A stretch of DNA of 7,410 nucleotides from Acidobacteriaceae bacterium (GTDB lineage Bacteria; Acidobacteriota; Terriglobia; Terriglobales; Acidobacteriaceae): assembly GCA_003165455.1 (NCBI GenBank), contig PLUJ01000146.1, positions 12,068-19,477 on the forward strand, written 5' to 3'. A program made the position numbers and the translations under genes. Under the pieces are notes generated by a model, which worked only from the letters and a program-made list of their open reading frames with translations, ran no database searches and had not been told where the DNA came from. Numbering within the stretch: position 1 is the first letter of the stretch; each line of letters starts with the position of its first letter. This document shows, piece after piece, positions 1-6,090 of the stretch.

Positions 1-245
1 CCCAGATCGATGGCGTAATTCCAGGTGGATAGCCGCGTAAAGTGGCGGATGATTTCGATCTCGCTCACTTCGGGCAGGCTGCCCAAAGACTTTCTCTCTG
101 CTGCGCCAAGCAGCGCAGAAACATCGACTTCCGGAACGTCGAGCGGTGGCAGTTTCCACGCCGCTTTTCCTTCAGAGGATTTTTCGAAGATCAGACCTTC
201 ATTCTGATTCACCTGGAGGCGGGCTTTACCGCCTGTCTGCTTCAT
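1..245 (-). CDS. gcvPB: Glycine dehydrogenase (decarboxylating) subunit 2, N-terminal part, cut by window edge
   Basis: This is the beginning of the second subunit of split-type glycine decarboxylase (P-protein), the PLP enzyme that decarboxylates glycine and passes aminomethyl to lipoyl-GcvH. Only 81 codons are visible. The tell-tale segment is residues 58-81, LPEVSEIEIIRHFTRLS followed by TWNYAIDL, which in this family leads into the YPLGSCTMKYNP region just beyond the window. The PLP-binding lysine, known to lie in the C-terminal half of this subunit, is outside the window. The ATG (245-243) overlaps the gcvPA stop as ATGA, so the two subunits are probably translationally coupled and made in equal amounts. 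The N-terminus (MKQTGGKARLQVNQNEGLIF) matches the usual short leader of GcvPB. Identification is firm; completeness of the gene cannot be judged. Confidence 0.93.
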   Translation of the reverse strand, partial: MKQTGGKARLQVNQNEGLIFEKSSEGKAAWKLPPLDVPEVDVSALLGAAERKSLGSLPEVSEIEIIRHFTRLSTWNYAIDL

Positions 246-1690
246 CGCGCCACCTCGGCTATGCCGGACTCTTCCCGGTTTGTATTCTTAATCTGATTTT
301 TATTCTTACCCTCATTCTTAATTTCGTTTGCTTCCTGATCCAGCCCGGTCGCGTGTTGCGAGGCTTCGTTGCCCATCAGTTTCAATGCATTGTCAATCGA
401 GGTGCGGGTAGTCAATTCCGTGCAGCACCAGAGAGCCGCATTGCCCAACTCGGGATAAAATTTCTTGAGGGGCAGACCGCCGATGATCTTGTGATCCAAA
501 AGGCGATGGTTGATTTCTTGCGGATCTTCCGTGGTTTGCAGCACGAACTCGTTGAATCGTGGTGAGCCGGCAAAAAGTACTTTTCCGTACTGACCGAGGT
601 GGGTGGCGGCATAGGCGGACTTAGCAAGATTCTGTTTAGCGAGTTCCTTTAAGCCGACCTTGCCGTAAACCGTCATAAAAATGTTTACCATCAAGGCGAC
701 CAGAGCCTGATTGGTGCAGATATTCGAGGTCGCCTTCTCGCGGCGGATATGCTGTTCGCGAGTGGCAAGGGTGAGGACAAATCCGCGCCTGCCCTGCTTA
801 TCGACAGTTTGGCCGGCCAGCCGGCCGGGCATTTGGCGGACGAATTTTTCGCGGGTCGCGATCACTCCGCAGTGCGGCCCGCCAAAACCCTGCGGCACGC
901 CGAACGACTGCGCTTCCATCGCGATCACGTCGGCTTCACGCGGCGGCTCCACGATTCCAAGCGATACGGCCTCGGCAATCGAAACCACAAGCATCGCGCC
1001 ATTCTTATGAGCGAGTTCGGCAGTGGCGGCAACATCTTCAATGTTGCCAAAAAAGTTTGGCGACTGAATCAGCACACAAGCCGTCTGCGGCGTGATCGAC
1101 TTTTCCAACGCCTCCAGATTCAGTCGTCCGTCATTTCCGAAACCCGTTACGGAAAGCGGCATCCCCTGATGCGTGGCGTAAGTGGCGAGGACTTCCCGAT
1201 ACTCCGGATGGAGACTTTGCGCGACTATGACCGACCTTCGTCCGGTGAGCCGCACCGCCATCATCACGGCTTCAGCAGCGGCTGTCGAGCCGTCATACAT
1301 GGAGGCATTCGCCACTTCCATGCCGGTCAACTCGCAGATCATAGTTTGGAATTCGAAGATGGATTGCAGCGTTCCCTGCGAAATCTCAGCTTGATAAGGT
1401 GTGTAAGCGGTGAGGAACTCGCCGCGGGAAATCAGGGAATCGATAATGACGGGGCGGTAATGCGAGTAGACTCCGGCCCCCAGGAAGCTGGTATAACCTT
1501 CGCCGTTCTCGCGCGAACGCTGGCGAAAATAATCGACAATCTCCGATTCGGCCATCTGGCGCGGGATTTTGAGATCGCGGCTGAGACGATATTCCGCGGG
1601 AATTGGGGCAAACAATTCGTCGACCGAAGCAATGCCGATTGCCTTCAGCATTGCCTGACGGTCAGCCGGAGATTTTGGTACATATCGCAT
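242..1690 (-). CDS. gcvPA: Glycine dehydrogenase (decarboxylating) subunit 1
   Basis: This is the N-terminal-type subunit of the two-gene glycine decarboxylase. It pairs with GcvPB to form the heterotetrameric P-protein of the glycine cleavage system in the cytoplasm. The 482-aa product carries the family signatures in order: MRYVPKSPADRQAML at the start, FLGAGVYSHYRP (69-80), AYTPYQAEISQGTLQ (95-109), ANASMYDGSTAAAEA (127-141), QSPNFFG (209-215) and GVPQGFGGPHCGV (264-276). It then has RREKATSNICTNQAL (316-330) and the PELGNAALWCCTE region (413-425). As known for this subunit, the PLP lysine is on the partner. The family usually ends near residue 445-450. Here a tail of roughly 35 residues follows, including an Asn/Lys-rich stretch (456-471) encoded by an AT-rich repeat tract. 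The start ATG at 1690 lacks a clear Shine-Dalgarno, but the N-terminus aligns with the family. It sits 142 bp after gcvH and overlaps gcvPB by 4 bp. Confidence 0.97.
   Translation of the reverse strand: MRYVPKSPADRQAMLKAIGIASVDELFAPIPAEYRLSRDLKIPRQMAESEIVDYFRQRSRENGEGYTSFLGAGVYSHYRPVIIDSLISRGEFLTAYTPYQAEISQGTLQSIFEFQTMICELTGMEVANASMYDGSTAAAEAVMMAVRLTGRRSVIVAQSLHPEYREVLATYATHQGMPLSVTGFGNDGRLNLEALEKSITPQTACVLIQSPNFFGNIEDVAATAELAHKNGAMLVVSIAEAVSLGIVEPPREADVIAMEAQSFGVPQGFGGPHCGVIATREKFVRQMPGRLAGQTVDKQGRRGFVLTLATREQHIRREKATSNICTNQALVALMVNIFMTVYGKVGLKELAKQNLAKSAYAATHLGQYGKVLFAGSPRFNEFVLQTTEDPQEINHRLLDHKIIGGLPLKKFYPELGNAALWCCTELTTRTSIDNALKLMGNEASQHATGLDQEANEIKNEGKNKNQIKNTNREESGIAEVAR
278..325 (-). 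repeat. AT-rich 6-nt-period tract inside the 3' end of gcvPA
   Basis: On the plus strand ATTCTTA occurs at 284-290, 302-308 and 314-320, at spacings of 18 and 12 nt, both multiples of 6. On the coding strand this reads as TAAGAAT copies. It encodes an Asn/Lys-rich stretch (residues about 456-471) with IKN, GKN and IKN recurring. Its base composition differs sharply from the GC-rich gene body. It probably arose by repeat expansion or by drift of the stop codon into a neighbouring repeat tract. Confidence 0.75.
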
Positions 1691-1744
1691 AGAAGTTTAT
1701 TAGATGTACGTCGGGGTCACTTGGATTATGTCCGTGGGTTAGGA

Positions 1745-1828
1745 GATTGACGATTGCCTATTTCCGATTGACGATTGGAAACAGAGAGCTCATTTAGCAA
1801 TTGGCGATTGGCAATCGACATTCGGCAT
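1745..1828. repeat. Degenerate heptanucleotide repeat tract between gcvH and gcvPA
   Basis: The tract reads as twelve consecutive 7-mers: GATTGAC, GATTGCC, TATTTCC, GATTGAC, GATTGGA, AACAGAG, AGCTCAT, TTAGCAA, TTGGCGA, TTGGCAA, TCGACAT, TCGGCAT. Neighbouring units resemble each other and drift along the tract. It lies in the 142-bp gap between the gcvH stop and the gcvPA start and ends four bases past the gcvH stop on the downstream side. I see no terminator or extra gene in this gap. It resembles the short tandemly repeated repetitive sequences known from cyanobacteria, and I believe similar tracts are common in acidobacterial intergenic DNA. Confidence 0.8.
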
Positions 1829-1832
1829 TTTG

Positions 1833-2222
1833 TTAGTGCCCGCCTTCTTCGGCGACGAACTTCTCGTAATCCGCAGCGGAGAGAAGAGCGTCAAGCTCGC
1901 TCTGATTCTTGAGCGCGATCTTCATCATCCATGAAGAGTGGGCATCTTTGTTTACCTTCTCTGGCGACGTGGCCAAATCATCGTTCGTCTCAGTCACGGT
2001 TCCGGAGGCTGGAGCGTACAAATCCGAGACCGCCTTCACGGATTCGACCGAGCCAAACGTCTTGCCGGCGGTGATTTCGGCCCCGACTTTGGGCAAGTCG
2101 ACGAAAACGATGTCGCCGAGCTCTTCCTGCGCGTGATCCGTGATTCCGACGGTAGCGGTGGTTCCGTTCGCCTGAATCCATTCGTGCTGCTTGGTGTATT
2201 TGCGATCCGCTGGATATCCCAT
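1833..2222 (-). CDS. gcvH: Glycine cleavage system H protein (lipoyl carrier)
   Basis: GcvH is the small lipoylated shuttle of the glycine cleavage system. It carries the aminomethyl group from the P-protein to GcvT and is then reoxidised by lipoamide dehydrogenase. The 129-aa product has the usual length. KYTKQHEWI (9-16) is the canonical N-terminal block, GITDHAQEELGDIVFVDLP (26-44) the central one, and TFGSVESVKAVSDLYAPASG (55-74) the lipoyl site, with Lys63 the expected lipoylated residue. The C-terminus SWMMKIAL followed by ALLSAADYEKFV is also typical. The ATG at 2222 is preceded by AGGAG about ten bases upstream, and that sequence itself lies within a heptamer repeat tract. It is the second gene of the operon, 116 bp downstream of gcvT. 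Confidence 0.98.
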   Translation of the reverse strand: MGYPADRKYTKQHEWIQANGTTATVGITDHAQEELGDIVFVDLPKVGAEITAGKTFGSVESVKAVSDLYAPASGTVTETNDDLATSPEKVNKDAHSSWMMKIALKNQSELDALLSAADYEKFVAEEGGH

Positions 2223-2227
2223 GGTGA

Positions 2228-2262
2228 ATCAGCTCCTGGCTGCAGCTCCTAAGCTCTTAGCT
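2228..2262. repeat. Heptamer AGCT-type repeat tract upstream of gcvH
   Basis: The plus strand reads as five 7-mers: ATCAGCT, CCTGGCT, GCAGCTC, CTAAGCT, CTTAGCT. On the coding strand this is a run of AGCT-containing heptads ending just before the gcvH start. The only good Shine-Dalgarno candidate of gcvH (AGGAG) falls inside one of the units, so the tract contributes to the ribosome-binding site. Confidence 0.7.
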
Positions 2263-2320
2263 GCCGGACTTTAATTCCGGTTTCCTGGCTCTGCAATCTG
2301 CTTTTCGAACAGCTTTCCTT

Positions 2321-2356
2321 TTAATTGAGACTATTTTTTTAATTGAGACTATTTTT
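2321..2356. repeat. Perfect 18-bp tandem duplication spanning the gcvT stop codon
   Basis: TTAATTGAGACTATTTTT occurs twice back to back (2321-2338 and 2339-2356) without mismatch. The second copy encodes the last residues of GcvT (KNSLN) and its TAA. Because 18 is a multiple of three, the other copy lies in frame downstream and carries a second TAA. Replication slippage over the A/T run is the simplest origin. Confidence 0.95.
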
Positions 2357-3499
2357 TTTCGGTTTCTTGTAGAACGGTGTAGAAACGATTCTAGCGGCAA
2401 CGGCCTGGCCGCGAATTTCGACGTTCACCGTGCTACCAAGCGTCGCGTTCTCTGGCGGCACATAGGCCAGGGCGATATTCTTTTTCAAGAATGGCGCGGG
2501 CGATCCGCTGGTGACGTATCCTATTGCTCGTCCGTTCAAATCGAGGACTTTGTATCCGTCGCGAGCGATCCCGCGATCGATCATTTCCAATCCAACCAAG
2601 GTGTGACGCGGAGCAGCGGATTTGGCCTTTTCCAACGCTTCGCGGCCCACGAACTCGGGCTTCTCCATCTTGCAAAAACGGTCGAGCCCGGCTTCCCAAA
2701 CATTAATCGTATCGGAAATTTCGTGGCCGTAGAGCGGGAGTTTGCCTTCGAGGCGCAGAGTGTTGCGAGCGCCCAAGCCGCAGGGGACAATGCCGAAGTC
2801 TTTCCCGGCGCGGAGTATTTCATTCCATACACGCGCGCCGGTAGCCTCGTCGGAGGGAATATAGATCTCGAAACCATCTTCGGCTGTGTAACCGGTGCGC
2901 GCAATCAGAATGTTCTTCAGACCACAGACGGTGCCGTGCGTCACCCAGTAGAACTTCACGGCGTTCAGATCGGAATCGGTAAGCTTCTGAAGCGTGTCGA
3001 CGGCTTTCGGCCCCTGAATGGCGATCTGCGTGAAGTCGTCCGAAAGATTTTCCACGGCGCAATCGAACTGCCGCGTATTGTCGCGCACCCAGTTGAAATC
3101 CTTTTCGCGCGTGCCTGCGTTGATGACTAGAAGATATTCATCCTCGCCCAAGCGGTGCACGATGACGTCGTCAACGAAAGTACCTTGCGGATAGAGAAGC
3201 GCGGAGTACTGGGCTTGTCCGATCGCGAGGCGCGACGCGTCATTCATGGAGATATGCTGAACAGCGGCAAGCGCTTGCGGGCCGGCGAGGCGGATATCGC
3301 CCATGTGACTGACGTCGAAGATGCCGACGCCGGTGCGTACGGCGATGTGCTCGTTGATGATTCCGCCGCCGATTGAAGCGGGATATTCGACGGGCATGTC
3401 CCAACCGTTGAAGTCGACCATCTTTGCGCCCATTTGGCGGTGGACTGCGTTCAGCGCGGTTTTGCGGACAACAGGAGCGGTGGCCTCAACAGCGGACAA
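2339..3499 (-). CDS. gcvT: Aminomethyltransferase (glycine cleavage system T protein)
   Basis: GcvT transfers the methylene carbon from aminomethyl-lipoyl-GcvH to tetrahydrofolate, releasing ammonia. The 386-aa product is slightly longer than the usual 360-370. Visible signatures are KTALNAVHRQMGAKMVDFNG (13-32), GWDMPVEYP (32-40), FDVSHMGDIRLAG (61-73), TFVDDVIVHRL (107-117, containing the Asp pair 110/111, one of which should be the folate-contacting catalytic Asp), IQGPKA (161-166), ARTGYTAEDGFEIYIP (200-215) and GLGARNTLRLEG (241-252). The C-terminal barrel domain (TSGSPAPFLKKNIALAYVP) is also present. The start is read as TTG at 3499. It has CGAGG five bases upstream, an in-frame stop lies about 40 bp further up, and no ATG or GTG precedes the conserved N-terminus. 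It is the first gene of the gcv operon, preceded by a plausible promoter. Confidence 0.97.
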   Translation of the reverse strand: MSAVEATAPVVRKTALNAVHRQMGAKMVDFNGWDMPVEYPASIGGGIINEHIAVRTGVGIFDVSHMGDIRLAGPQALAAVQHISMNDASRLAIGQAQYSALLYPQGTFVDDVIVHRLGEDEYLLVINAGTREKDFNWVRDNTRQFDCAVENLSDDFTQIAIQGPKAVDTLQKLTDSDLNAVKFYWVTHGTVCGLKNILIARTGYTAEDGFEIYIPSDEATGARVWNEILRAGKDFGIVPCGLGARNTLRLEGKLPLYGHEISDTINVWEAGLDRFCKMEKPEFVGREALEKAKSAAPRHTLVGLEMIDRGIARDGYKVLDLNGRAIGYVTSGSPAPFLKKNIALAYVPPENATLGSTVNVEIRGQAVAARIVSTPFYKKPKKNSLN

Positions 3500-3534
3500 G
3501 CAAGCCTCGGGGTGAGTGGGGATGTTGACTGATT

Positions 3535-3564
3535 AACGTATCACGCGGTTTTTCCGCGGGTCAA
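3535..3564 (-). promoter_or_regulatory. Candidate sigma70-type promoter of the gcv operon with palindromic spacer
   Basis: On the minus strand TTGACC (3564-3559) matches the -35 consensus in five of six bases. An 18-bp spacer follows, then TACGTT (3540-3535), which keeps the first, second and last bases of the -10 box. The predicted transcript would begin about 30 bases before the gcvT TTG. The spacer contains CGCGGAAAAACCGCG (3558-3544), a perfect 5-bp inverted repeat around AAAAA that could be an operator. This is a prediction from sequence only. Confidence 0.4.
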
Positions 3565-3590
3565 ACGGCGGGCAGTTTGGGTATTGGGGC

Positions 3591-3626
3591 AACTCGACGA
3601 ACTCGACCACGAAGGGCGCGAAGGAA
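3591..3626. repeat. Short 9-nt-period tract between the PBP gene and gcvT
   Basis: Four consecutive 9-mers form two related pairs: AACTCGACG, AACTCGACC, then ACGAAGGGC, GCGAAGGAA. The tract lies in the 233-bp spacer between the PBP stop and the gcvT start. Apart from this tract and the candidate promoter, the spacer holds a weak GCGCC/GGCGC hairpin (3684-3701) without a T run, and I see no convincing gene in it. Confidence 0.5.
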
Positions 3627-3732
3627 AAAGCGCAAGAAACCGAAGCGATCGTAATACGCAGGAGAATTGTGACTTGAGGGCCGGCGCCATCACCGCGGCG
3701 CACGTCTATATAGTTTTCCAGAGACAAAACTC

Positions 3733-5937
3733 CTAGTGGCCGAATTGGACCATGATGCGGGCTCCGGCGGCGACGTGCGTGCCAGGCGGGGGAGATTGTT
3801 GGTGAGCTACCCCGCTGCCGATGGCCTCGAGTTCGAGGCCGGCCTCCTGAGCGGATTCGACGGCGCCGCGGACGGTCTTGCCGACGAATGATGGCACTTC
3901 GATTCCGCCTTGCTCGACGTCAAAGACCACGGTTCCAGTTGCCGGGATTCTTGCAGGCGGTGTCGAGGCATCGGGGTTACTCTCAGGATTTCCCGATGAT
4001 GTTTGATTCCCTTGAGTTCCTGCTGGTTCCCTGTCTCGCATCGACGCCTGGACTACGGTTCCAGGCGCGCCGGCATTCGCGGACGGGGAGGTCCGCGCCA
4101 CATTGGTTTTTTCTGGAACTGTTGCCGAGGAATCGAGATTTACGTCGGCGGTTGCGAGCGGTTCGCCGGGATGATCGGGAGTACCTTCTTCTAAATCTTT
4201 ATCTTTCATCTTCGATTGCGCCAGCAGGAGTTGGTGCTGCGGGGCGAGCGGAAGGTCATGCGGGGTATGAAGATATTCCAGCACCTGCTGCGTAACGCGC
4301 TTGAAGACGGGCGCGGAAACCTGGCCGCCCTGATGCAGTCCGATTGCTGAATCCAGAATTACCGCAACCACAATCTGCGGATTATTGACGGGAGCGAAGC
4401 CGGCGAAGGATCCGATGTATTTTGTCTTCGAGTATGCTCCGGTTGCAGGATCGACTTTTTGAGCCGTACCGGTCTTTCCGGCGGCCGAGTAACCTTCCAG
4501 AATTGCTTTGCGGCCAGTGCCTTCGAGCACGACCTTCTGCATCATGGAACGCATCTCGGCAGCGGTGTAACTCGAAATGACGCGGTGTGACGTACCGGGA
4601 TGGAAAGCGGCCGACTGCGGCCCATTCAGAGGTTCAACGTGTCCGGTAACGATTCGTGGCGCGACCCAGACTCCATCGTTGGCAAATGTGGAAATCAACG
4701 CTGAGAGTTGAATTGGTGAGATGCCAATTTCCTGTCCCATGGAAATGGCGGCGATCGAGACCTTAGACCAGCGGCTGACCGGTTTGGTGAGGCCACGAGT
4801 TTCACCGGGCAATTCGATGCCGGTCTGCTGGCCGAATCCGTAGGCGCGAATGTATTTGTAGAACCGGTCTTCGCCTAAACGCAGGGCAATCTTGATGGCG
4901 CCCACATCGCTCGATTCGGCCAGCACGCCCCATACTGGGAGCAGGCCGTGCGGCTTCGAGTCGCGAATGCGCATACCGTTATAGACAATGGAGCCCATCT
5001 GGCAATCGAAGATTTCATCCGGATTGGTCAACTTTTCTTCGAGCGCGGCCGAAATGGTGACTAGCTTGAAGGTGGATCCGGGCTCGTATACGTAACTCAC
5101 GGCCCGGTTGGTGAGCGCGCCGGGAGTGATTTGCTTCCGCAGATTCGGATTGAACGTGGGGCGATTGGCTAGCGCAAGAATTTCGCCGGTGTGTGGATTT
5201 TCTACAATGACGGTTCCCGCAATTGCCTGAGTATCGTGAATTGCCTGATCGAGTTCCTTCTCGGCGATGTATTGAATGTTCTTATCGATGGTAAGAACCA
5301 GATTCTCGCCCGGCTCCGGCTGCTTCTCGACGTCGGAGAACCATTGCCGGCGGGCGTCCACCGAGATGAGCATTTTTCCGTTCTGCCCACGAAGTTCGTC
5401 TTCGAATTCGTGTTCAATGCCGCTCTGTCCGGCATCTTCCATGCCAACCGTTCCCACGACTTGCGCGGCCAGATCGCGCGCAGGATAGAAGCGCTTCGGT
5501 TCCTTTTGAAAATGGATGCCTTGCAAGTTGAGTGACTTAATGCGCTCAATGGTTTCGTCATCGGCTTTGCGCGCGACCCAGCAAAAAGTCTTGTGATTGC
5601 GGCAATCCGCCAGCAACACATTGCGATCATCCCCGGTGATGCGTGTGATCAGAGAAACCGCGGTAGGAAGATCTTTTACTTCGGAGGGCACGGCGAAAGC
5701 GGAATCGACAAGCACGGACATTGCCAGTTCGTGGCCAGCACGGTCATAAATTACGCCGCGTTTCGCGGAGAGTGGAATCTCGCGCTGCTGTTGATGTTCC
5801 GCCTGCTTCACGAAGCTGCCGTAGCGGAAGATCTGGAGGTAGATCAAGCGGCCGCTGATGACCACGCACCAAAACAGAAGCATACCGCCGAGGATGTAAA
5901 GCCGGAAATTCTTGCCGCGATTGGAAGTGGTTTCCAT
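3733..5937 (-). CDS. ftsI: Class B penicillin-binding protein, FtsI/PBP2x-like, with PASTA domain
   Basis: This is a septal peptidoglycan transpeptidase of 734 aa, anchored in the inner membrane. One membrane helix lies at about 12-35 after a short cytoplasmic tail. The class B dimerisation domain follows, with KRGVIYDRAGHELA (59-72). The transpeptidase domain has Ser288 in STFK (288-291) as the acylated nucleophile, SSD (342-344) at the place of the usual SxN triad, and KTG (488-490) in SAAGKTGTAQKV. After residue 560 comes a linker of about 110 residues rich in Pro, Ser, Thr and Ala. A single PASTA domain (about 678-734, IEVPSFVGKTVRGAVE to the end) closes the protein. Context (rsmH, FtsL-like protein, then this) supports the divisome PBP rather than an elongation PBP. 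The ATG at 5937 has only a weak ribosome-binding site, so the exact start is less sure. No murE follows; the next gene is gcvT, 233 bp away. Confidence 0.95.
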   Translation of the reverse strand: METTSNRGKNFRLYILGGMLLFWCVVISGRLIYLQIFRYGSFVKQAEHQQQREIPLSAKRGVIYDRAGHELAMSVLVDSAFAVPSEVKDLPTAVSLITRITGDDRNVLLADCRNHKTFCWVARKADDETIERIKSLNLQGIHFQKEPKRFYPARDLAAQVVGTVGMEDAGQSGIEHEFEDELRGQNGKMLISVDARRQWFSDVEKQPEPGENLVLTIDKNIQYIAEKELDQAIHDTQAIAGTVIVENPHTGEILALANRPTFNPNLRKQITPGALTNRAVSYVYEPGSTFKLVTISAALEEKLTNPDEIFDCQMGSIVYNGMRIRDSKPHGLLPVWGVLAESSDVGAIKIALRLGEDRFYKYIRAYGFGQQTGIELPGETRGLTKPVSRWSKVSIAAISMGQEIGISPIQLSALISTFANDGVWVAPRIVTGHVEPLNGPQSAAFHPGTSHRVISSYTAAEMRSMMQKVVLEGTGRKAILEGYSAAGKTGTAQKVDPATGAYSKTKYIGSFAGFAPVNNPQIVVAVILDSAIGLHQGGQVSAPVFKRVTQQVLEYLHTPHDLPLAPQHQLLLAQSKMKDKDLEEGTPDHPGEPLATADVNLDSSATVPEKTNVARTSPSANAGAPGTVVQASMRDREPAGTQGNQTSSGNPESNPDASTPPARIPATGTVVFDVEQGGIEVPSFVGKTVRGAVESAQEAGLELEAIGSGVAHQQSPPPGTHVAAGARIMVQFGH

Positions 5938-6030
5938 GAAGATAAACCGTGCTTGGCTGTTTGGCGTTGGTTGTTGCTTGTTGGGCCTTGAGCGCGTTGA
6001 CCCAACTGTTGAACGACCTCAGACAAACAT

Positions 6031-6087
6031 GGCGGCCCACCACGCGGCGGACCGCCAAAATCGTTAGGAGCGCGGAATGGCCTCCGC
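6031..6087. other. Two short GC-rich inverted repeats between the ftsL-like and PBP genes
   Basis: The 153-bp gap between the FtsL-like stop and the PBP start holds GCGGA/TCCGC (6072-6076 with 6083-6087, 6-base loop) and GGCGG/CCGCC (6031-6035 with 6052-6056). Neither is followed by a clear T run, so they are not convincing rho-independent terminators. They may be weak attenuators or simply GC-rich noise. I see no gene in this gap. Confidence 0.3.
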
Positions 6088-6090
6088 TCG

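Noticed and set aside
749..1750. Open frame of 333 codons on the plus strand
   Set aside because: It lies antisense to gcvPA, whose protein is firmly recognised. The translation resembles no family and the opening is explained by codon bias of the true gene.
2603..3130. Open frame of 175 codons on the plus strand
   Set aside because: It is antisense to gcvT and a mirror of its codon use, with no recognisable motif.
3533..3727. Possible 64-aa minus-strand gene between the PBP gene and gcvT (TTG start)
   Set aside because: The start codon is too close to the only Shine-Dalgarno-like sequence, the frame runs through the 9-nt repeat tract and the candidate promoter, and the product has no family features. 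I treat it as intergenic DNA.
3500..3732. Glycine riboswitch upstream of gcvT
   Set aside because: Glycine riboswitches often precede gcv operons, but I find neither the GGAGAG-type conserved core nor tandem aptamer-like stems in this spacer.
5744..6058. Possible 104-aa minus-strand frame upstream of and overlapping the PBP start
   Set aside because: It overlaps the PBP N-terminus in another frame, and its sequence there is an out-of-frame reading of the membrane-anchor region.
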